Shown in pieces: positions 46,548-55,285 of a stretch of 64,000 nt of DNA. Positions within the stretch are counted from its first letter, which is position 1. The number at the start of each line of letters is the position of its first letter. The stretch comes from Methylobacterium aquaticum. GTDB lineage: Bacteria; Pseudomonadota; Alphaproteobacteria; Rhizobiales; Beijerinckiaceae. A program made the translations under genes and the position numbers. The stretch spans positions 2,183,001 to 2,247,000 of the forward strand of contig NZ_CP043627.1 in the NCBI RefSeq assembly GCF_016804325.1. The letters are read 5' to 3'. The notes under the pieces were generated by a model. That model saw only the letters and a program-made list of their open reading frames with translations, did no database searches and had not been told where the DNA came from.

Positions 46548-46733
46548 ATGCGCTTCGAACTCTATCGCGACGGCAAGGGCGAGTGGCGCTGGCGCCTGCG
46601 GGCCGAGAACGGCGAGGTGGTGGCCGATTCGGGCGAAGGCTATGTCCGCCGCGAGGATTGCGAGCACGGCATCGCGCTCGTGAAGGGCGCAACCAACGCC
46701 CGCGTCGACGACATGACGCTCAAGATGGCGTGA
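46548..46733 (+). CDS. DUF1508 (YegP-type) small protein
   Basis: A 61-residue protein of the DUF1508/YegP family: MRFELYRDGKGEWRWRLRAE followed by NGEVVADSGEGYVRREDCEH gives the two-stranded motif, usually found as one or two tandem copies. This is the single-copy form. ATG 46548 is preceded by aggag with about 7 bp spacing. The function of the family is unknown. The gene is alone. Confidence 0.88.
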   Translation: MRFELYRDGKGEWRWRLRAENGEVVADSGEGYVRREDCEHGIALVKGATNARVDDMTLKMA

Positions 46734-46745
46734 CGACGCCCGGCG

Positions 46746-46856
46746 TCAGGCTGCCTCGGAGCCGAGCTTCCGGATGTCGGCCCCTGCGGCGAGCGAGGTC
46801 GAGGCGTCGAGAACCTCCAGGGCGACGAGGCGGCCCTCCGCGTCGAAGTCGAGGAT
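46746..46856 (-). pseudogene. Remnant of a DUF2283-like protein
   Basis: The minus strand encodes LDFDAEGRLVALEVLDAST and then SLAAGADIRKLGSEAA before a stop, which strongly resembles the C-terminal half of DUF2283 family proteins (the D-E-G-R-x-V-x-x-E-x-L-D-A pattern). No start or N-terminal half can be followed upstream in this frame; the preceding codons (near 46857-46900) look unrelated. It seems to be a 5'-truncated relic in an otherwise gene-free 307-bp gap. The rest of the gap, to 47040, shows nothing else. Confidence 0.45.
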
Positions 46857-47040
46857 TGACCTTCTCTCAACAGACGATCCGTGCGCCGGCTTCCAGATCG
46901 TTCCGTGCTCTCGCTTCTGCCTGCATCCGGCACCCTATTGTTCATCTCATGACGCAAGCGGCGCAACGCTTTTCGCCCCTCGCGCGTTTCCGCGGTCCAT
47001 GCCTCCCTCCGGAGGCCCGCATGAGTAAGGGACCGACCAC

Positions 47041-47355
47041 GTGCTGAAGACCGTGATGCTGGCCGCCGGCCTGATCCTGGGTGGCGTCGCCGCCATGCCG
47101 CAGGGGGCGACCGCCGCTCCCCTGACCGAGACCGCTGCCGCTCCCGACGTGTCCGCAGTCCCGACTGCCTGGGCGCAATACGGCTATTACGGCCGCCACC
47201 GCCATTGGGGCCCGCGCCACGGCTATTACGGCCATCGCCGCCATTTCGGGCCGCGCTACGGCTTCGGCGGCCCGCGCCACTGGGGTCACCACCGCGGTTG
47301 GGGCCACCATCGCGGCTGGGGCCACGGCCCGCGCGGCTATTATCGCGGCTTCTGA
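47041..47355 (+). CDS. Secreted Gly/His/Arg/Tyr-rich small protein
   Basis: A 104-residue protein starting at GTG 47041 with a signal peptide (LKTVMLAAGLILGGVAAMPQ, cleavage around residue 26). The mature C-terminal 60 residues are built from loose repeats of Gly, His, Arg, Tyr and Trp (YGYYGRHRHWGPRHGYYGHR, then repeated HHRGWGHHRGWG). Many histidines suggest metal binding, and the composition suggests disorder or envelope/matrix association. Similar low-complexity proteins occur widely in Hyphomicrobiales without known function. Coding is supported by the signal peptide and start site. Confidence 0.7.
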   Translation: MLKTVMLAAGLILGGVAAMPQGATAAPLTETAAAPDVSAVPTAWAQYGYYGRHRHWGPRHGYYGHRRHFGPRYGFGGPRHWGHHRGWGHHRGWGHGPRGYYRGF

Positions 47356-47517
47356 GCCGTTGCGCTGGCCGGCCGCCCCATCCGGGGCGGCCTCGCCGCA
47401 TTCTCGCCGCATCCATGACCTTGGCTGTGCAAGCCTGGCCGTTCCGGCGGCCGGGCTTGGCGTCTCGAGCGGGTCCGCCTTCGCGGCGGGCCCGCCCCAC
47501 AACCAAGGGGAACCGGA

Positions 47518-47712
47518 ATGTCGCACAGCATCGCGGAGCGCCGTCGGCGCATCGAAGCGCAGCTCGAGGACTACGAGCGGACCCTCGCCGAGATCCGCTC
47601 CTCGGCGGGCTTGGGCGGCAACAGCCGCGCCCTCCAGCTCCAGCATGCCCGCCTGATCTCCGAGGCGCGGACCGAACTGGCGTCGCTCGACGCCGAAGAG
47701 GCCAGCCTCTAG
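47518..47712 (+). CDS. Small hypothetical helical protein, 64 residues
   Basis: Charged, helix-forming protein (SIAERRRRIEAQLEDYERTL, then LQLQHARLISEARTELASLD) with heptad-like spacing, probably a short coiled coil. ATG 47518 has aagggg about 7 bp upstream. No family recognised. It ends 29 bp before the stop of the convergent NUDIX gene. Confidence 0.55.
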   Translation: MSHSIAERRRRIEAQLEDYERTLAEIRSSAGLGGNSRALQLQHARLISEARTELASLDAEEASL

Positions 47713-47740
47713 GGAGCAGCCCGATCCCGGTCCCGCGGCC

Positions 47741-48205
47741 CTACGCGGGACCTTTCAGGACGGCGCAGGCGGTGTCGTACAGGTTCACGATGTCCTGCGG
47801 GTAGATTCGCAGCCCCGACGCCGCCATCTCGGCTCGCGACCACCAGCGATGCTCGGCCAGGGCCTCGACCTCGTCGGGCGTCCAGCCGTCGCGGGAGAGG
47901 GGAGCGGTCCCGGCCCGCAGCGCGAAGAAGCGCTCCCGCGCGCTCACCCACTCGCCATCCATCAGCTGCATGGTGAAGGCGCGCTCGCCGATCTCCGGCG
48001 CCGCCTCCGGGCAGGCAAGGCCGGTCTCCTCCCGCAACTCCCGGATCGCCGCCTCCAGGAAACTCTCGCCCGGCTCGACGGCGCCGCCCGGCGTCGCCCA
48101 GTACTCGCTGCCCGCGAGCGCGCCCGTGCGGAAGGCGAAGCGGAACAGCAGCAGCCGGTCCTCGCCGTCGAGGACGAGGAGCCGGGAGGCGAGGCGCTCG
48201 CGCAT
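47741..48205 (-). CDS. NUDIX hydrolase
   Basis: A 154-residue NUDIX pyrophosphohydrolase. The Nudix box Gx5Ex7REUxEExGU is intact around residues 41-63 (GAVEPGESFLEAAIRELREE then TGL), so the metal-dependent catalytic helix is complete. It is the last gene of the long minus-strand block, starting 6 bp after the stop of the ABC permease gene. Substrate (a nucleoside diphosphate derivative) cannot be told. Its place at the end of a peptide transporter operon is suggestive but unexplained. Confidence 0.92.
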   Translation of the reverse strand: MRERLASRLLVLDGEDRLLLFRFAFRTGALAGSEYWATPGGAVEPGESFLEAAIRELREETGLACPEAAPEIGERAFTMQLMDGEWVSARERFFALRAGTAPLSRDGWTPDEVEALAEHRWWSRAEMAASGLRIYPQDIVNLYDTACAVLKGPA

Positions 48206-48211
48206 CGCCGC

Positions 48212-49378
48212 CTAGTGGTAAGGGTCGGCCGCGTCGCGCAGGCCGTCGCCGAGGAAGTTGAAGGCCAGCACCACGATCACCACCGGCAGGATCGGTGCCA
48301 GCAGCCAGGGATGGAGCTGCACCGCCGCGAGGTTCTGCGCCTCGTTGAGCAGCACGCCCCAGCTCGTCACCGGCGGGCGCAGGCCCAGCCCGAGGAAGGA
48401 CAGGGCCGTCTCGCCGAGGATCATCGAGGGGATCGACAGGGTCGCCGACGCGATCAGGTGGCTCATGAAGTTCGGGATCAGGTGGCGGGCGATGATCCGG
48501 CTCTTCGAGGCACCCATTAGCTCGGCGGCGCGGACGTAATCCTCCTCGCGCAGAGCCAGAAGCTTCGAGCGCACGGCGCGGGCGAGGCCCGGCCAGTCGA
48601 GGAGCCCGAGGATCAGCGTGATGCCGAAGAAGACCAGGATCGGGCTCCAGTTCGGCGGCAAAGCCGCCGAGAGCGCGAGCCAGAGCGGCAATTCGGGCAG
48701 CGAGCGCAGGATCTCGATCACGCGCTGGATCACGTTGTCGACCCAGCCGCCGAGATAGCCGGCCAAGCCGCCGAAGAACAACCCGAGGGCGAACGACACC
48801 GCGATGCCGACGAGACCGACGGTAAGCGAGATCCGGGTGCCCGAGATGATCCGCGAGAGGAGATCGCGCCCGAGCCGGTCGGTGCCGAGCAGGAACATCG
48901 TGCCGTCCTTGGGCGGGCAGACCACGTGCCAGTCGGTGTCGACCAGCCCCCAGAAGGAATAGCCGTCGTCGCGGCAGAAGAACCGCAGCGGCTGCACCTT
49001 GGTCCGGTCCACCGTGTAGTCGCGGTGGAACGTCTCGATGTTGAAGGTGAAGTGGTAGGGATGGGTGTAGGGTCCGACGAACCGGCCCTCGTGGAAGAGA
49101 TGGATCGATTGCGGCGGCGCGTAGAGGTAGTCGCCGTGGCGCTTGGCCGGGTTGTAGGGCGCGATCACCTCGACGAACGGGATCAGGGCGTAGAAGGCGA
49201 TCAGGATCAGCCCCGCCGCCACCGCGACCCGGTGCTTGCGGAACTTCCACCAGGTCAGGCGCCAGGACGAGGCGCGGTCGACGGCGCTGCTCTCGGCGCC
49301 CACCGGCTCGGTGCGGCCGGGATCGAAGGGGGCGGTGTCGACGAAGTGGTGCGGCCGGTCGCGCAGCTCCAGGCTCAT
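48212..49378 (-). CDS. Peptide-type ABC transporter permease (OppC/YejE-like)
   Basis: A 388-residue inner-membrane permease of the DppC/OppC family. One N-terminal helix (residues 52-72) is followed by an unusually long periplasmic insert of about 90 residues rich in aromatic residues (GPYTHPYHFTFNIETFHRDY), then the core domain TDRLGRDLLSRIISGTRISL and the ATPase-contact EAA-like loop ELMGASKSRIIARHLIPN. The long insert resembles YejE-type permeases. Its start overlaps the stop of the upstream permease by 4 bp (ATGA). It pairs with the permease at 49375-50400. Confidence 0.92.
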   Translation of the reverse strand: MSLELRDRPHHFVDTAPFDPGRTEPVGAESSAVDRASSWRLTWWKFRKHRVAVAAGLILIAFYALIPFVEVIAPYNPAKRHGDYLYAPPQSIHLFHEGRFVGPYTHPYHFTFNIETFHRDYTVDRTKVQPLRFFCRDDGYSFWGLVDTDWHVVCPPKDGTMFLLGTDRLGRDLLSRIISGTRISLTVGLVGIAVSFALGLFFGGLAGYLGGWVDNVIQRVIEILRSLPELPLWLALSAALPPNWSPILVFFGITLILGLLDWPGLARAVRSKLLALREEDYVRAAELMGASKSRIIARHLIPNFMSHLIASATLSIPSMILGETALSFLGLGLRPPVTSWGVLLNEAQNLAAVQLHPWLLAPILPVVIVVLAFNFLGDGLRDAADPYH

Positions 49379-50400
49379 CGGCCAGTTCCCCCAAGACGGA
49401 TGCGCGGATCGAGCCAGGCGAGCAGCAGGTCGGAGACCAGCATGCCGATCACCGTGAGCATCGCCACGAACATCAGGATGAAGCCGGCCAGGAACTGGTC
49501 CTGGCTCTTGAGGGCGGCGAGCAGGATCGGCCCGACGGTGGGCAGGCTCAGCACCAGCGACACCAGCACCGAGCCCGAGATGAGATGGGGCAGGAGGTTG
49601 CCGATATCGGCGATGAACGGGTTCAGCGACATCCGGAACGGATACTTGATCAGCGCCCGGGTCGGCGGCAGGCCCTTGGCGCGGGCCGTCACGACGTATT
49701 GCTTGCCCAGCTCGTCGAGGAGGTTGGCGCGCATCCGCCGGATCATCGCGGCGGTGCCCCCCAGCCCGATCACCAGGGTCGGGACGACGAGGTGGGCGAG
49801 GAGCGAGCGCACCTTCTCCCAGGTCCAGGGCAGGCCGGCATAGGCACTGTCGTAGAGCCCGCCGATCGACACCCCGAACCAGCGGTTGGCGTAGAACAGC
49901 ATCACCAGGGCCAGCAGGAAGGACGGGGTCGCGAGCCCGATATAGCCGATGAAGGTCGCGACGTAGTCGCCGATCGAGTATTGCCGCGTCGCCGAGTAGA
50001 GGGCGATCGGGATCGAGACCAGGTGGACGAAGATCACCACCGCCAGGTTGACGACGAGGGTGAGCCAGAGCGCGTCGCCGACCACCTCGCGCACCGGGCG
50101 GTCATACTCGAACGACCAGCCCCAATTGCCCTGGATCAGGCCGTTGAAGGCGCCTTCCGGGTTGGGCCACAGGCCGATCCAGCGCAGGTACTGCTCCCAG
50201 ACCGGGCGATCGAGGCCGTATTGTTGCATCAGGAACTGCGCCTTGGCGACCGAGGCCGCCTCGCCCTGCGAGCGCAACTCGGCGATCTGGTTGGTGAGGA
50301 AGTCGCCCGGCGGCAGCTTGATGATGACGAAGACGAGGGCGGAGATGATGAGCAGCGTGACCGCCATGGTAAGGAGGCGGCGGGCGAGGTAGCGGATCAC
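49375..50400 (-). CDS. Peptide-type ABC transporter permease (OppB/YejB-like)
   Basis: A 341-residue permease of the DppB/OppB family with six predicted helices. N-terminal MIRYLARRLLTMAVTLLIIS is typical, followed by a periplasmic region (residues 32-100), the family segment HLVSIPIALYSATRQYSIGD and an EAA-type loop near residue 215-235 (RRMRANLLDELGKQYVVTAR then AKGLP). It overlaps the binding-protein stop and the next permease start by 4 bp on each side, so translation of the whole transporter is coupled. Confidence 0.93.
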   Translation of the reverse strand: MIRYLARRLLTMAVTLLIISALVFVIIKLPPGDFLTNQIAELRSQGEAASVAKAQFLMQQYGLDRPVWEQYLRWIGLWPNPEGAFNGLIQGNWGWSFEYDRPVREVVGDALWLTLVVNLAVVIFVHLVSIPIALYSATRQYSIGDYVATFIGYIGLATPSFLLALVMLFYANRWFGVSIGGLYDSAYAGLPWTWEKVRSLLAHLVVPTLVIGLGGTAAMIRRMRANLLDELGKQYVVTARAKGLPPTRALIKYPFRMSLNPFIADIGNLLPHLISGSVLVSLVLSLPTVGPILLAALKSQDQFLAGFILMFVAMLTVIGMLVSDLLLAWLDPRIRLGGTGR

Positions 50401-52226
50401 CGCGACGCCTCCTTCGGGTTCGGCCCCCAGAAGAACTGGTCCATGCGGTAGATCCCGATCAAGGCGGTCGGCTTCCAGCTATAGGTCTGCTTGTCGGGCA
50501 CGTTGAGGAGCCGGGTCTTGGCCACCACCGGCTGGAGCGCGCCCGAGACGGTGCCGATCACCCACTGGTTCTCGGCCCGGTTCCGGAGCATCTCGCCCCA
50601 GATCCTGGCCTGCTCGGTGTTGTCGGCGGTGGCCATCCAGCGGGCGTTGAGGTCGATGAGCACCTTCGCGGCAGGGATGTCGCAGGGCTCGCCCTCCTTG
50701 CCCTTGGTCTCGACGTACTGGCCCCATTTCGGCCAGGCATAGGTGTCCTGGTGAACCGGGGCGAGCTCGTCCGGCGACATGTCGGCGGTCGGCATCGCGA
50801 GGTCGAGCCCTTGCGCCGCCACCATCACGGCGGCGCCGGAATAGGCGCGGTTGCGCAGGACCGTGCGGTCCTGCGGCTTGACGAACAGCTTGACGCCGAT
50901 CTCGCGCCAGAATTCCGAAATCAGGGTCAGCCCGTCGGTGAGCATGCTGCTCTCGCCGTCGGTCTCGACCACGATCTCGAGCTCGCGCCCGTCGGCCAGC
51001 AGGCGGATGCCGGCGCCGTTGCGCTGCGTCAGCCCGATCTCGTCGAGGAGGCGGGAGGCCTGCGCAGGGTCGTAGCCGGCATTGAGGGTCCGGTATTCCG
51101 GCCTGTAGAGCGGGCTCTTCTCGACCACCGTGTCGTTGCCCTCGGTGCCGAGCCCGAACAGCAGGGCGTTGTTGAGAGTGCGCCGGTCGATGGCGAGCGA
51201 GAGCGCGCGGCGGTAGCGCAGGTCGCGGTTGAGCTGGCGCCAGACCGGATCGGTGACGGTCAGGTTGGGGTAGAGCGCGAGTTCCGAGCCGCGGGCGGTG
51301 GGCCAGAGATGGGTGCGGTAACCCTTGGCCCGCTCGCCCTCGCGCAGGATCGGAATGTCCTCCATGTTGAGGCCGCGGAACAAGAGGTCGGCCTCGCCGG
51401 CATTGGCCTTGGCGGCGAGCAGGCCGCCGGCCGCGACATCCATGAAGACCTTGTCGATGTAGGGCAGTTGCTGCCCGTTGGCGTCGACCCGGTGGTAGTA
51501 CGGGTTGCGCACGAAGACGAAACGGGCCGCCGGCGCCGTGTTGGTGACGCGCCAGGGCTGGAGGGTCGGCAGGTCCGGGTTGGTCTGCTCGAACATCGCG
51601 TCGAGCCGGTTGTGGAGCGCCGCCCAGCCCTTGACCTTCGCCTGCTTCACCAGCGGCTCGATCTCGGCCTTCGGCGTGTAGCGTGGGTTGAACTTCTTCA
51701 GGTAATGGGCCGGCCGGTAGATGAACGGATCGCGCGGCGAGGCCAGTTCCGGCAGGAAGCGGGGGTTCGGCTTGTCCCAGGTGAAGCGGACGTGGAGCGG
51801 ATCGATCACCTCGAAACGCGGCGGCCGGCCGTCGACTATCATGAATTCCGGCGGGCCGGACGGGCTCAGGTCCTTGGCATTGGCGACGTCCTCCCACCAG
51901 TAGCGGATGTCCTCCGCCGTGAAGGGCTGGCCGTCGGACCAGCGATGGCCCTCGCGCAAGGTGAAGGTGTAGATCCGGTCGCCGTCGTTCTCGACCTTGT
52001 CCAGGATGTCGGGCTTCAAGGCCAAGGTCTCGTCGTAGCCGACGAGGCGGGTGTAGCTGTAGGTCGAGATGTAGCGGATGTCCCGGGCCTTCGAGACCAG
52101 GGTGACCACGTCGCCGCCGGGCTTGCCGATCTGGCGGCCTTGGGTGGTGGACTCGACGACGAGGGGTTGCTTGGGCAGGCGGTCCGCGGGGGATTCGGCT
52201 GCGAGGGCGGGGAGGGCGCCCAACAA
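50397..52226 (-). CDS. Peptide-type ABC transporter substrate-binding protein, split near its N-terminus
   Basis: Periplasmic family 5 (Opp/Dpp/Yej-type) extracellular binding protein. The intact frame begins inside the signal peptide hydrophobic core (LLGALPALAAES) and includes GDVVTLVSKARDIRYISTYS, REGHRWSDGQPFTAEDIRYW, and RYRRALSLAIDRRTLNNALL. The natural start is almost surely ATG 52465, which overlaps the stop of the upstream gene (ATGA) and has a ggagg site. Between that ATG (MTLGFRRLFKDATA) and the core lies a family C palindromic repeat, and the two parts are one base out of frame. One extra C in a run at about 52258-52262 would rejoin them. Expression of the listed frame alone is doubtful. 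Confidence 0.82.
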   Translation of the reverse strand: MLGALPALAAESPADRLPKQPLVVESTTQGRQIGKPGGDVVTLVSKARDIRYISTYSYTRLVGYDETLALKPDILDKVENDGDRIYTFTLREGHRWSDGQPFTAEDIRYWWEDVANAKDLSPSGPPEFMIVDGRPPRFEVIDPLHVRFTWDKPNPRFLPELASPRDPFIYRPAHYLKKFNPRYTPKAEIEPLVKQAKVKGWAALHNRLDAMFEQTNPDLPTLQPWRVTNTAPAARFVFVRNPYYHRVDANGQQLPYIDKVFMDVAAGGLLAAKANAGEADLLFRGLNMEDIPILREGERAKGYRTHLWPTARGSELALYPNLTVTDPVWRQLNRDLRYRRALSLAIDRRTLNNALLFGLGTEGNDTVVEKSPLYRPEYRTLNAGYDPAQASRLLDEIGLTQRNGAGIRLLADGRELEIVVETDGESSMLTDGLTLISEFWREIGVKLFVKPQDRTVLRNRAYSGAAVMVAAQGLDLAMPTADMSPDELAPVHQDTYAWPKWGQYVETKGKEGEPCDIPAAKVLIDLNARWMATADNTEQARIWGEMLRNRAENQWVIGTVSGALQPVVAKTRLLNVPDKQTYSWKPTALIGIYRMDQFFWGPNPKEASR

Positions 52227-52254
52227 CAGGAGGGACAGGGCGATGCCCGCCCAA

Positions 52255-52421
52255 CCCTCCCCCTCTGCGGGGGAGGGTGCCCCGCGGAGCGGGGCGGGAG
52301 AGGGGCAGCGCGACGCTGATCCAGCTGGCGCCCCTCAGAACGGTTCAGTCTTTTCCGGAGCCCGGGTTCCCCTCTCCCGGCCTGCTCCGCAGGCCACCCT
52401 CCCCCGCAGAGGGGGGAGGGG
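52255..52421. repeat. Palindromic repeat, family C, copy 5, inside the binding-protein gene
   Basis: Arms ccctccccctctgcggggga and the inverted cccccgcagaggggggaggg, with an inner aggggagaggggcag-like pair and a ggttcagtcttttccgg core shared with the copy at 4437. It lies between the original start codon (52465) and the signal peptide core of the binding protein. The left arm has one C fewer than the right arm in the matching run, the same base needed to restore the reading frame. Confidence 0.75.
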
Positions 52422-52461
52422 TGAGCCGTCGCGTCCTTGAAAAGGCGTCGGAACCCGAGCG

Positions 52462-53343
52462 TCATGTCCCGTCCCTCCCGTGCAGGCGCACCCAGGTGAG
52501 GCGGGTGGGCGAGTAGCCGGTCGCGGCGTGCAGGTCGTCGAAGGCGTGGGTGGCGGCGATGGCCGCACGCGCTGCCTGCGCCTCCGGGTCGTCCGGCCGG
52601 TAGACGAATTCCCGGCCGTTGCGGCGCCAGCGCACCGGCTCGCCGGAGCGGGGCGCGGTCAGCATCGCGATGGTCGGGAAGGCCGGACCGCCGTGGGAGT
52701 GGAGGCGGTGGGCCGCGGCGTCGTCGTCGAAGACCAGCCGCGTCAGCCCGCGCTCGCGGGCCTCCAGCACCCGTCGGGCCTGGCTGATGTGGTCGTCGAA
52801 GAACCCGACCGCCCGGTCCGCCTCGAGACGCGGCAGGCGCGCCGCCGACCAGTCGCCCGCGTGGTAATGCGCTTTGGCATCGCGGTAGCGTAGGCCGGAG
52901 AGGTCGGGATCGAAGCAGAAGATTTCGGCCTCCGGGCAGGCCTGGCGCATCACCCAGGTGGTGAGCCCGCGAAACACCCCCGATTCGACGATCACCTCCG
53001 GCTTGAGGGCCCGCATCAGCACGTAGAGCTGCAACGCGCCGTTGAAGCCGTTGCCGCCGCGCTTCTGCGCCACCGGCGCCGTCGCGATCAGGTCCCAGAA
53101 GGTCGCGACGGCCGCGCGCGTCCCGCCGGGCAGCGACAGGCCGGAGGCGGCCAGATCGTGGTCGAGGCGCGCGGCGGCGCCGGCGATCAGCGCCTCGGTC
53201 TCGGGGCCCGAGAGCGGGCGGTGGTTCCAGTCGGACACCGCCGGGACGAGGTCGTAGCCCAGCCGATCGAACAGGCGGCCGAGGAAGCGGCGGCGCAGCC
53301 GCTCGACGAAGGGATGGGGACGGAGGGCGGCGCCGTGGGACAT
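52462..53343 (-). CDS. Methyltransferase-like protein in a peptide ABC transporter operon
   Basis: A 293-residue cytoplasmic protein with a Rossmann-like core: EVIVESGVFRGLTTWVMRQA (glycine loop plus acidic residue), IFCFDPDLSGLRYR (strand 2 acidic end), GFFDDHISQARRVLEAR and LVFDDDAAAHRLHSHGGPAF. This resembles class I SAM-dependent methyltransferases or the cephalosporin-hydroxylase-like CmcI group. N-terminal residues 1-90 are basic and helical. It sits between the ABC ATPase and the binding protein, 19 bp after the former and overlapping the latter by 4 bp, so it is part of the transporter operon. I do not recognise the exact family. Confidence 0.72.
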   Translation of the reverse strand: MSHGAALRPHPFVERLRRRFLGRLFDRLGYDLVPAVSDWNHRPLSGPETEALIAGAAARLDHDLAASGLSLPGGTRAAVATFWDLIATAPVAQKRGGNGFNGALQLYVLMRALKPEVIVESGVFRGLTTWVMRQACPEAEIFCFDPDLSGLRYRDAKAHYHAGDWSAARLPRLEADRAVGFFDDHISQARRVLEARERGLTRLVFDDDAAAHRLHSHGGPAFPTIAMLTAPRSGEPVRWRRNGREFVYRPDDPEAQAARAAIAATHAFDDLHAATGYSPTRLTWVRLHGRDGT

Positions 53344-53362
53344 CGGAATCTCGTCGAGAAAA

Positions 53363-55239
53363 TCAGGCGGCTTGCCGGAGCACCGGCCCGGCGACCCGGA
53401 CGCAATGGCCGGGCTCGATCTCGGTCATGGTGCCGGCCGCGCCGCCGGTGAGGCGGTAGGGCTCGGGCCAGCTCGCGGGATCGGAGAAGCGGTCGCTCAT
53501 CAGCAGCTTCAGGTCGAGGGGGTGGTCGAGATCGGGTTCGGGCACGGCGGCGAGCAGCGCCCGCGTGTAGGGATGGGCGGGGTTGCGGAACAGCGCCTCC
53601 TTCGGCGCCTCCTCGACGATGTAGCCCCGGCACATGACGGCGATCGTATCGGCGATGTAGTCGACCACCGCGAGATTGTGCGAGACGAACAGGTAGGAGA
53701 CGCCGAGGCTCGCCTGCAGGTCCTTCAACAGGTTGAGCACCTGGGCCTGGACCGACACGTCGAGGGCCGAGACCGGCTCGTCGCAGAGCAGCACCCGGGG
53801 CTTCAAGGCCAATGCCCGGGCGATGCCGAGGCGCTGGCGCTGGCCGCCCGAGAAGGCGTGCGGGTAGCGCCGCAACGACGACTGGTCGAGCCCGACCATG
53901 TCCAGGAGTTCCTTGGCGCGCTCGTAGCGCTCGTCGGCATTGCCGACGCCGTGGATGCGCAGGGGCTCGGTCAGCAATTCGTAGACCGTCATCCGCGGGT
54001 TGAGCGACGAGAACGGGTCCTGGAACACGAACTGCACCGCGCGGCGGAAATCCTTCAGCTCCCGGTCCTTGAGAGCGAAGACGTCGCGAGGCCCGCGCCC
54101 CGAGCCGTCGTCGAAGGTGACGGTGCCGGAATCGGGGCGCAACGCCCGCATCACCACCTTCGACAGGGTGGTCTTGCCGCAGCCCGATTCGCCGACGAGG
54201 CCCAGCGTCCGGCCCGGATGCAGCTTGAGCGACACGCCGTTGACGGCGTTGATGGTGCGGGTCTTGCCCTTGAACCAGCCCGAGCGCAGGGTGAAGGACT
54301 TGCGCACCCCCTCGATGGCGAGAAGCGGCCCGGCCGGATCGGGCCGGTGCGGCTCGCCGGCCTTGCGGGCCAGCACCGCGCTCTTCACCTCGCGGATCGG
54401 GGTGAGGCGCTCGCCGGGCTCCATGTGGAAACGCGGCACCGCCCGCATCAGGGCCTTCAGGTAGGGATGGCCGGGCCGGCGGAAGATGTCGTCCCGCGAG
54501 CCCGCCTCCATCACCCGGCCGCGATACATCACCACCACGTCGTCGGCCATGTTGGCGACGACGCCGAGATCGTGGGTGATGAGCAGCATCGCCATGCCGG
54601 TCTCGGCCTGCAACTCGCGCATCAGCTCCAGGATCTGGGCCTGGGTCGTCACGTCGAGCGCCGTCGTCGGCTCGTCGGCGATGAGGAGGGCGGGCTTCGT
54701 GATGAGCGCCATCGCGATCATCGCGCGCTGGCGCAGCCCCCCGACAACTCGAACGGATAGGTGACGAGAGCCCGTTTCGGATCGGGGAAGCCGACGCGCT
54801 CGAACACCTCGATCGCCCTCGCCCTGGCCTGGTCGGCCGAGACGTCGGCGTGCAGGCGCAGGGCCTCGGTGACCTGGTCGCCGACCGTGTGGAGCGGCGA
54901 CAGCGAGGTCATCGGCTCCTGGAAGATCATCGCGATCCGCCCGCCGCGCAGCGACTGCATCCGGGTGGAATCGGCCTTCAGCGCCGCGATGTCGGTGACG
55001 CCCGGCGGGCTGGCGGGATCCGACAGGCGGATCTGGCCGCCGCTGATCCGCGCGACCTTGGGCAGGATCTGGAGGATGGCCTGCGCGGTGACCGACTTGC
55101 CCGAGCCCGATTCGCCGACGAGGGCCACGGTCCGGCCCGCCGGCACGTCGAGGGACAGGCCGTCCACCGCCCGGAACGCGCCGGTATCGGTGGTGAAATC
55201 GACCGTGAGGTCGCGGATCGACAGGAGCGGTGCCGTCAT
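53363..55239 (-). pseudogene. Dual-domain peptide ABC transporter ATPase (YejF-like), frameshifted
   Basis: Two fused OppD/OppF-type ATPase domains, as in YejF. Domain 1 starts at ATG 55239 (APLLSIRDLTVDF) with Walker A GESGSGKS, and its signature motif LSGG lies exactly at the break. The frame then ends, and the continuation [20 protein letters not shown] (Walker B) is in another frame from 54721. Domain 2 has GESGCGKTT, FSGGQRQRLGIARAL and LLCDEPVSALD. The break is in ccccccg (54737-54742 on the plus strand). One extra base restores a 625-residue protein with LSGGLRQR intact. Either a recent mutation or a sequencing error. It heads the transporter part of the operon, 46 bp after the deacetylase gene. 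Confidence 0.87.
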
Positions 55240-55285
55240 CCTGATGCCGTGCTGTCCTCTCGGGGATGGGGGCGGCCCCGGATCT

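Noticed and set aside
46212..46667. Minus-strand frame opposite the DUF1508 gene
   Set aside because: No family match or ribosome-binding site; it overlaps a recognised small gene on the other strand.
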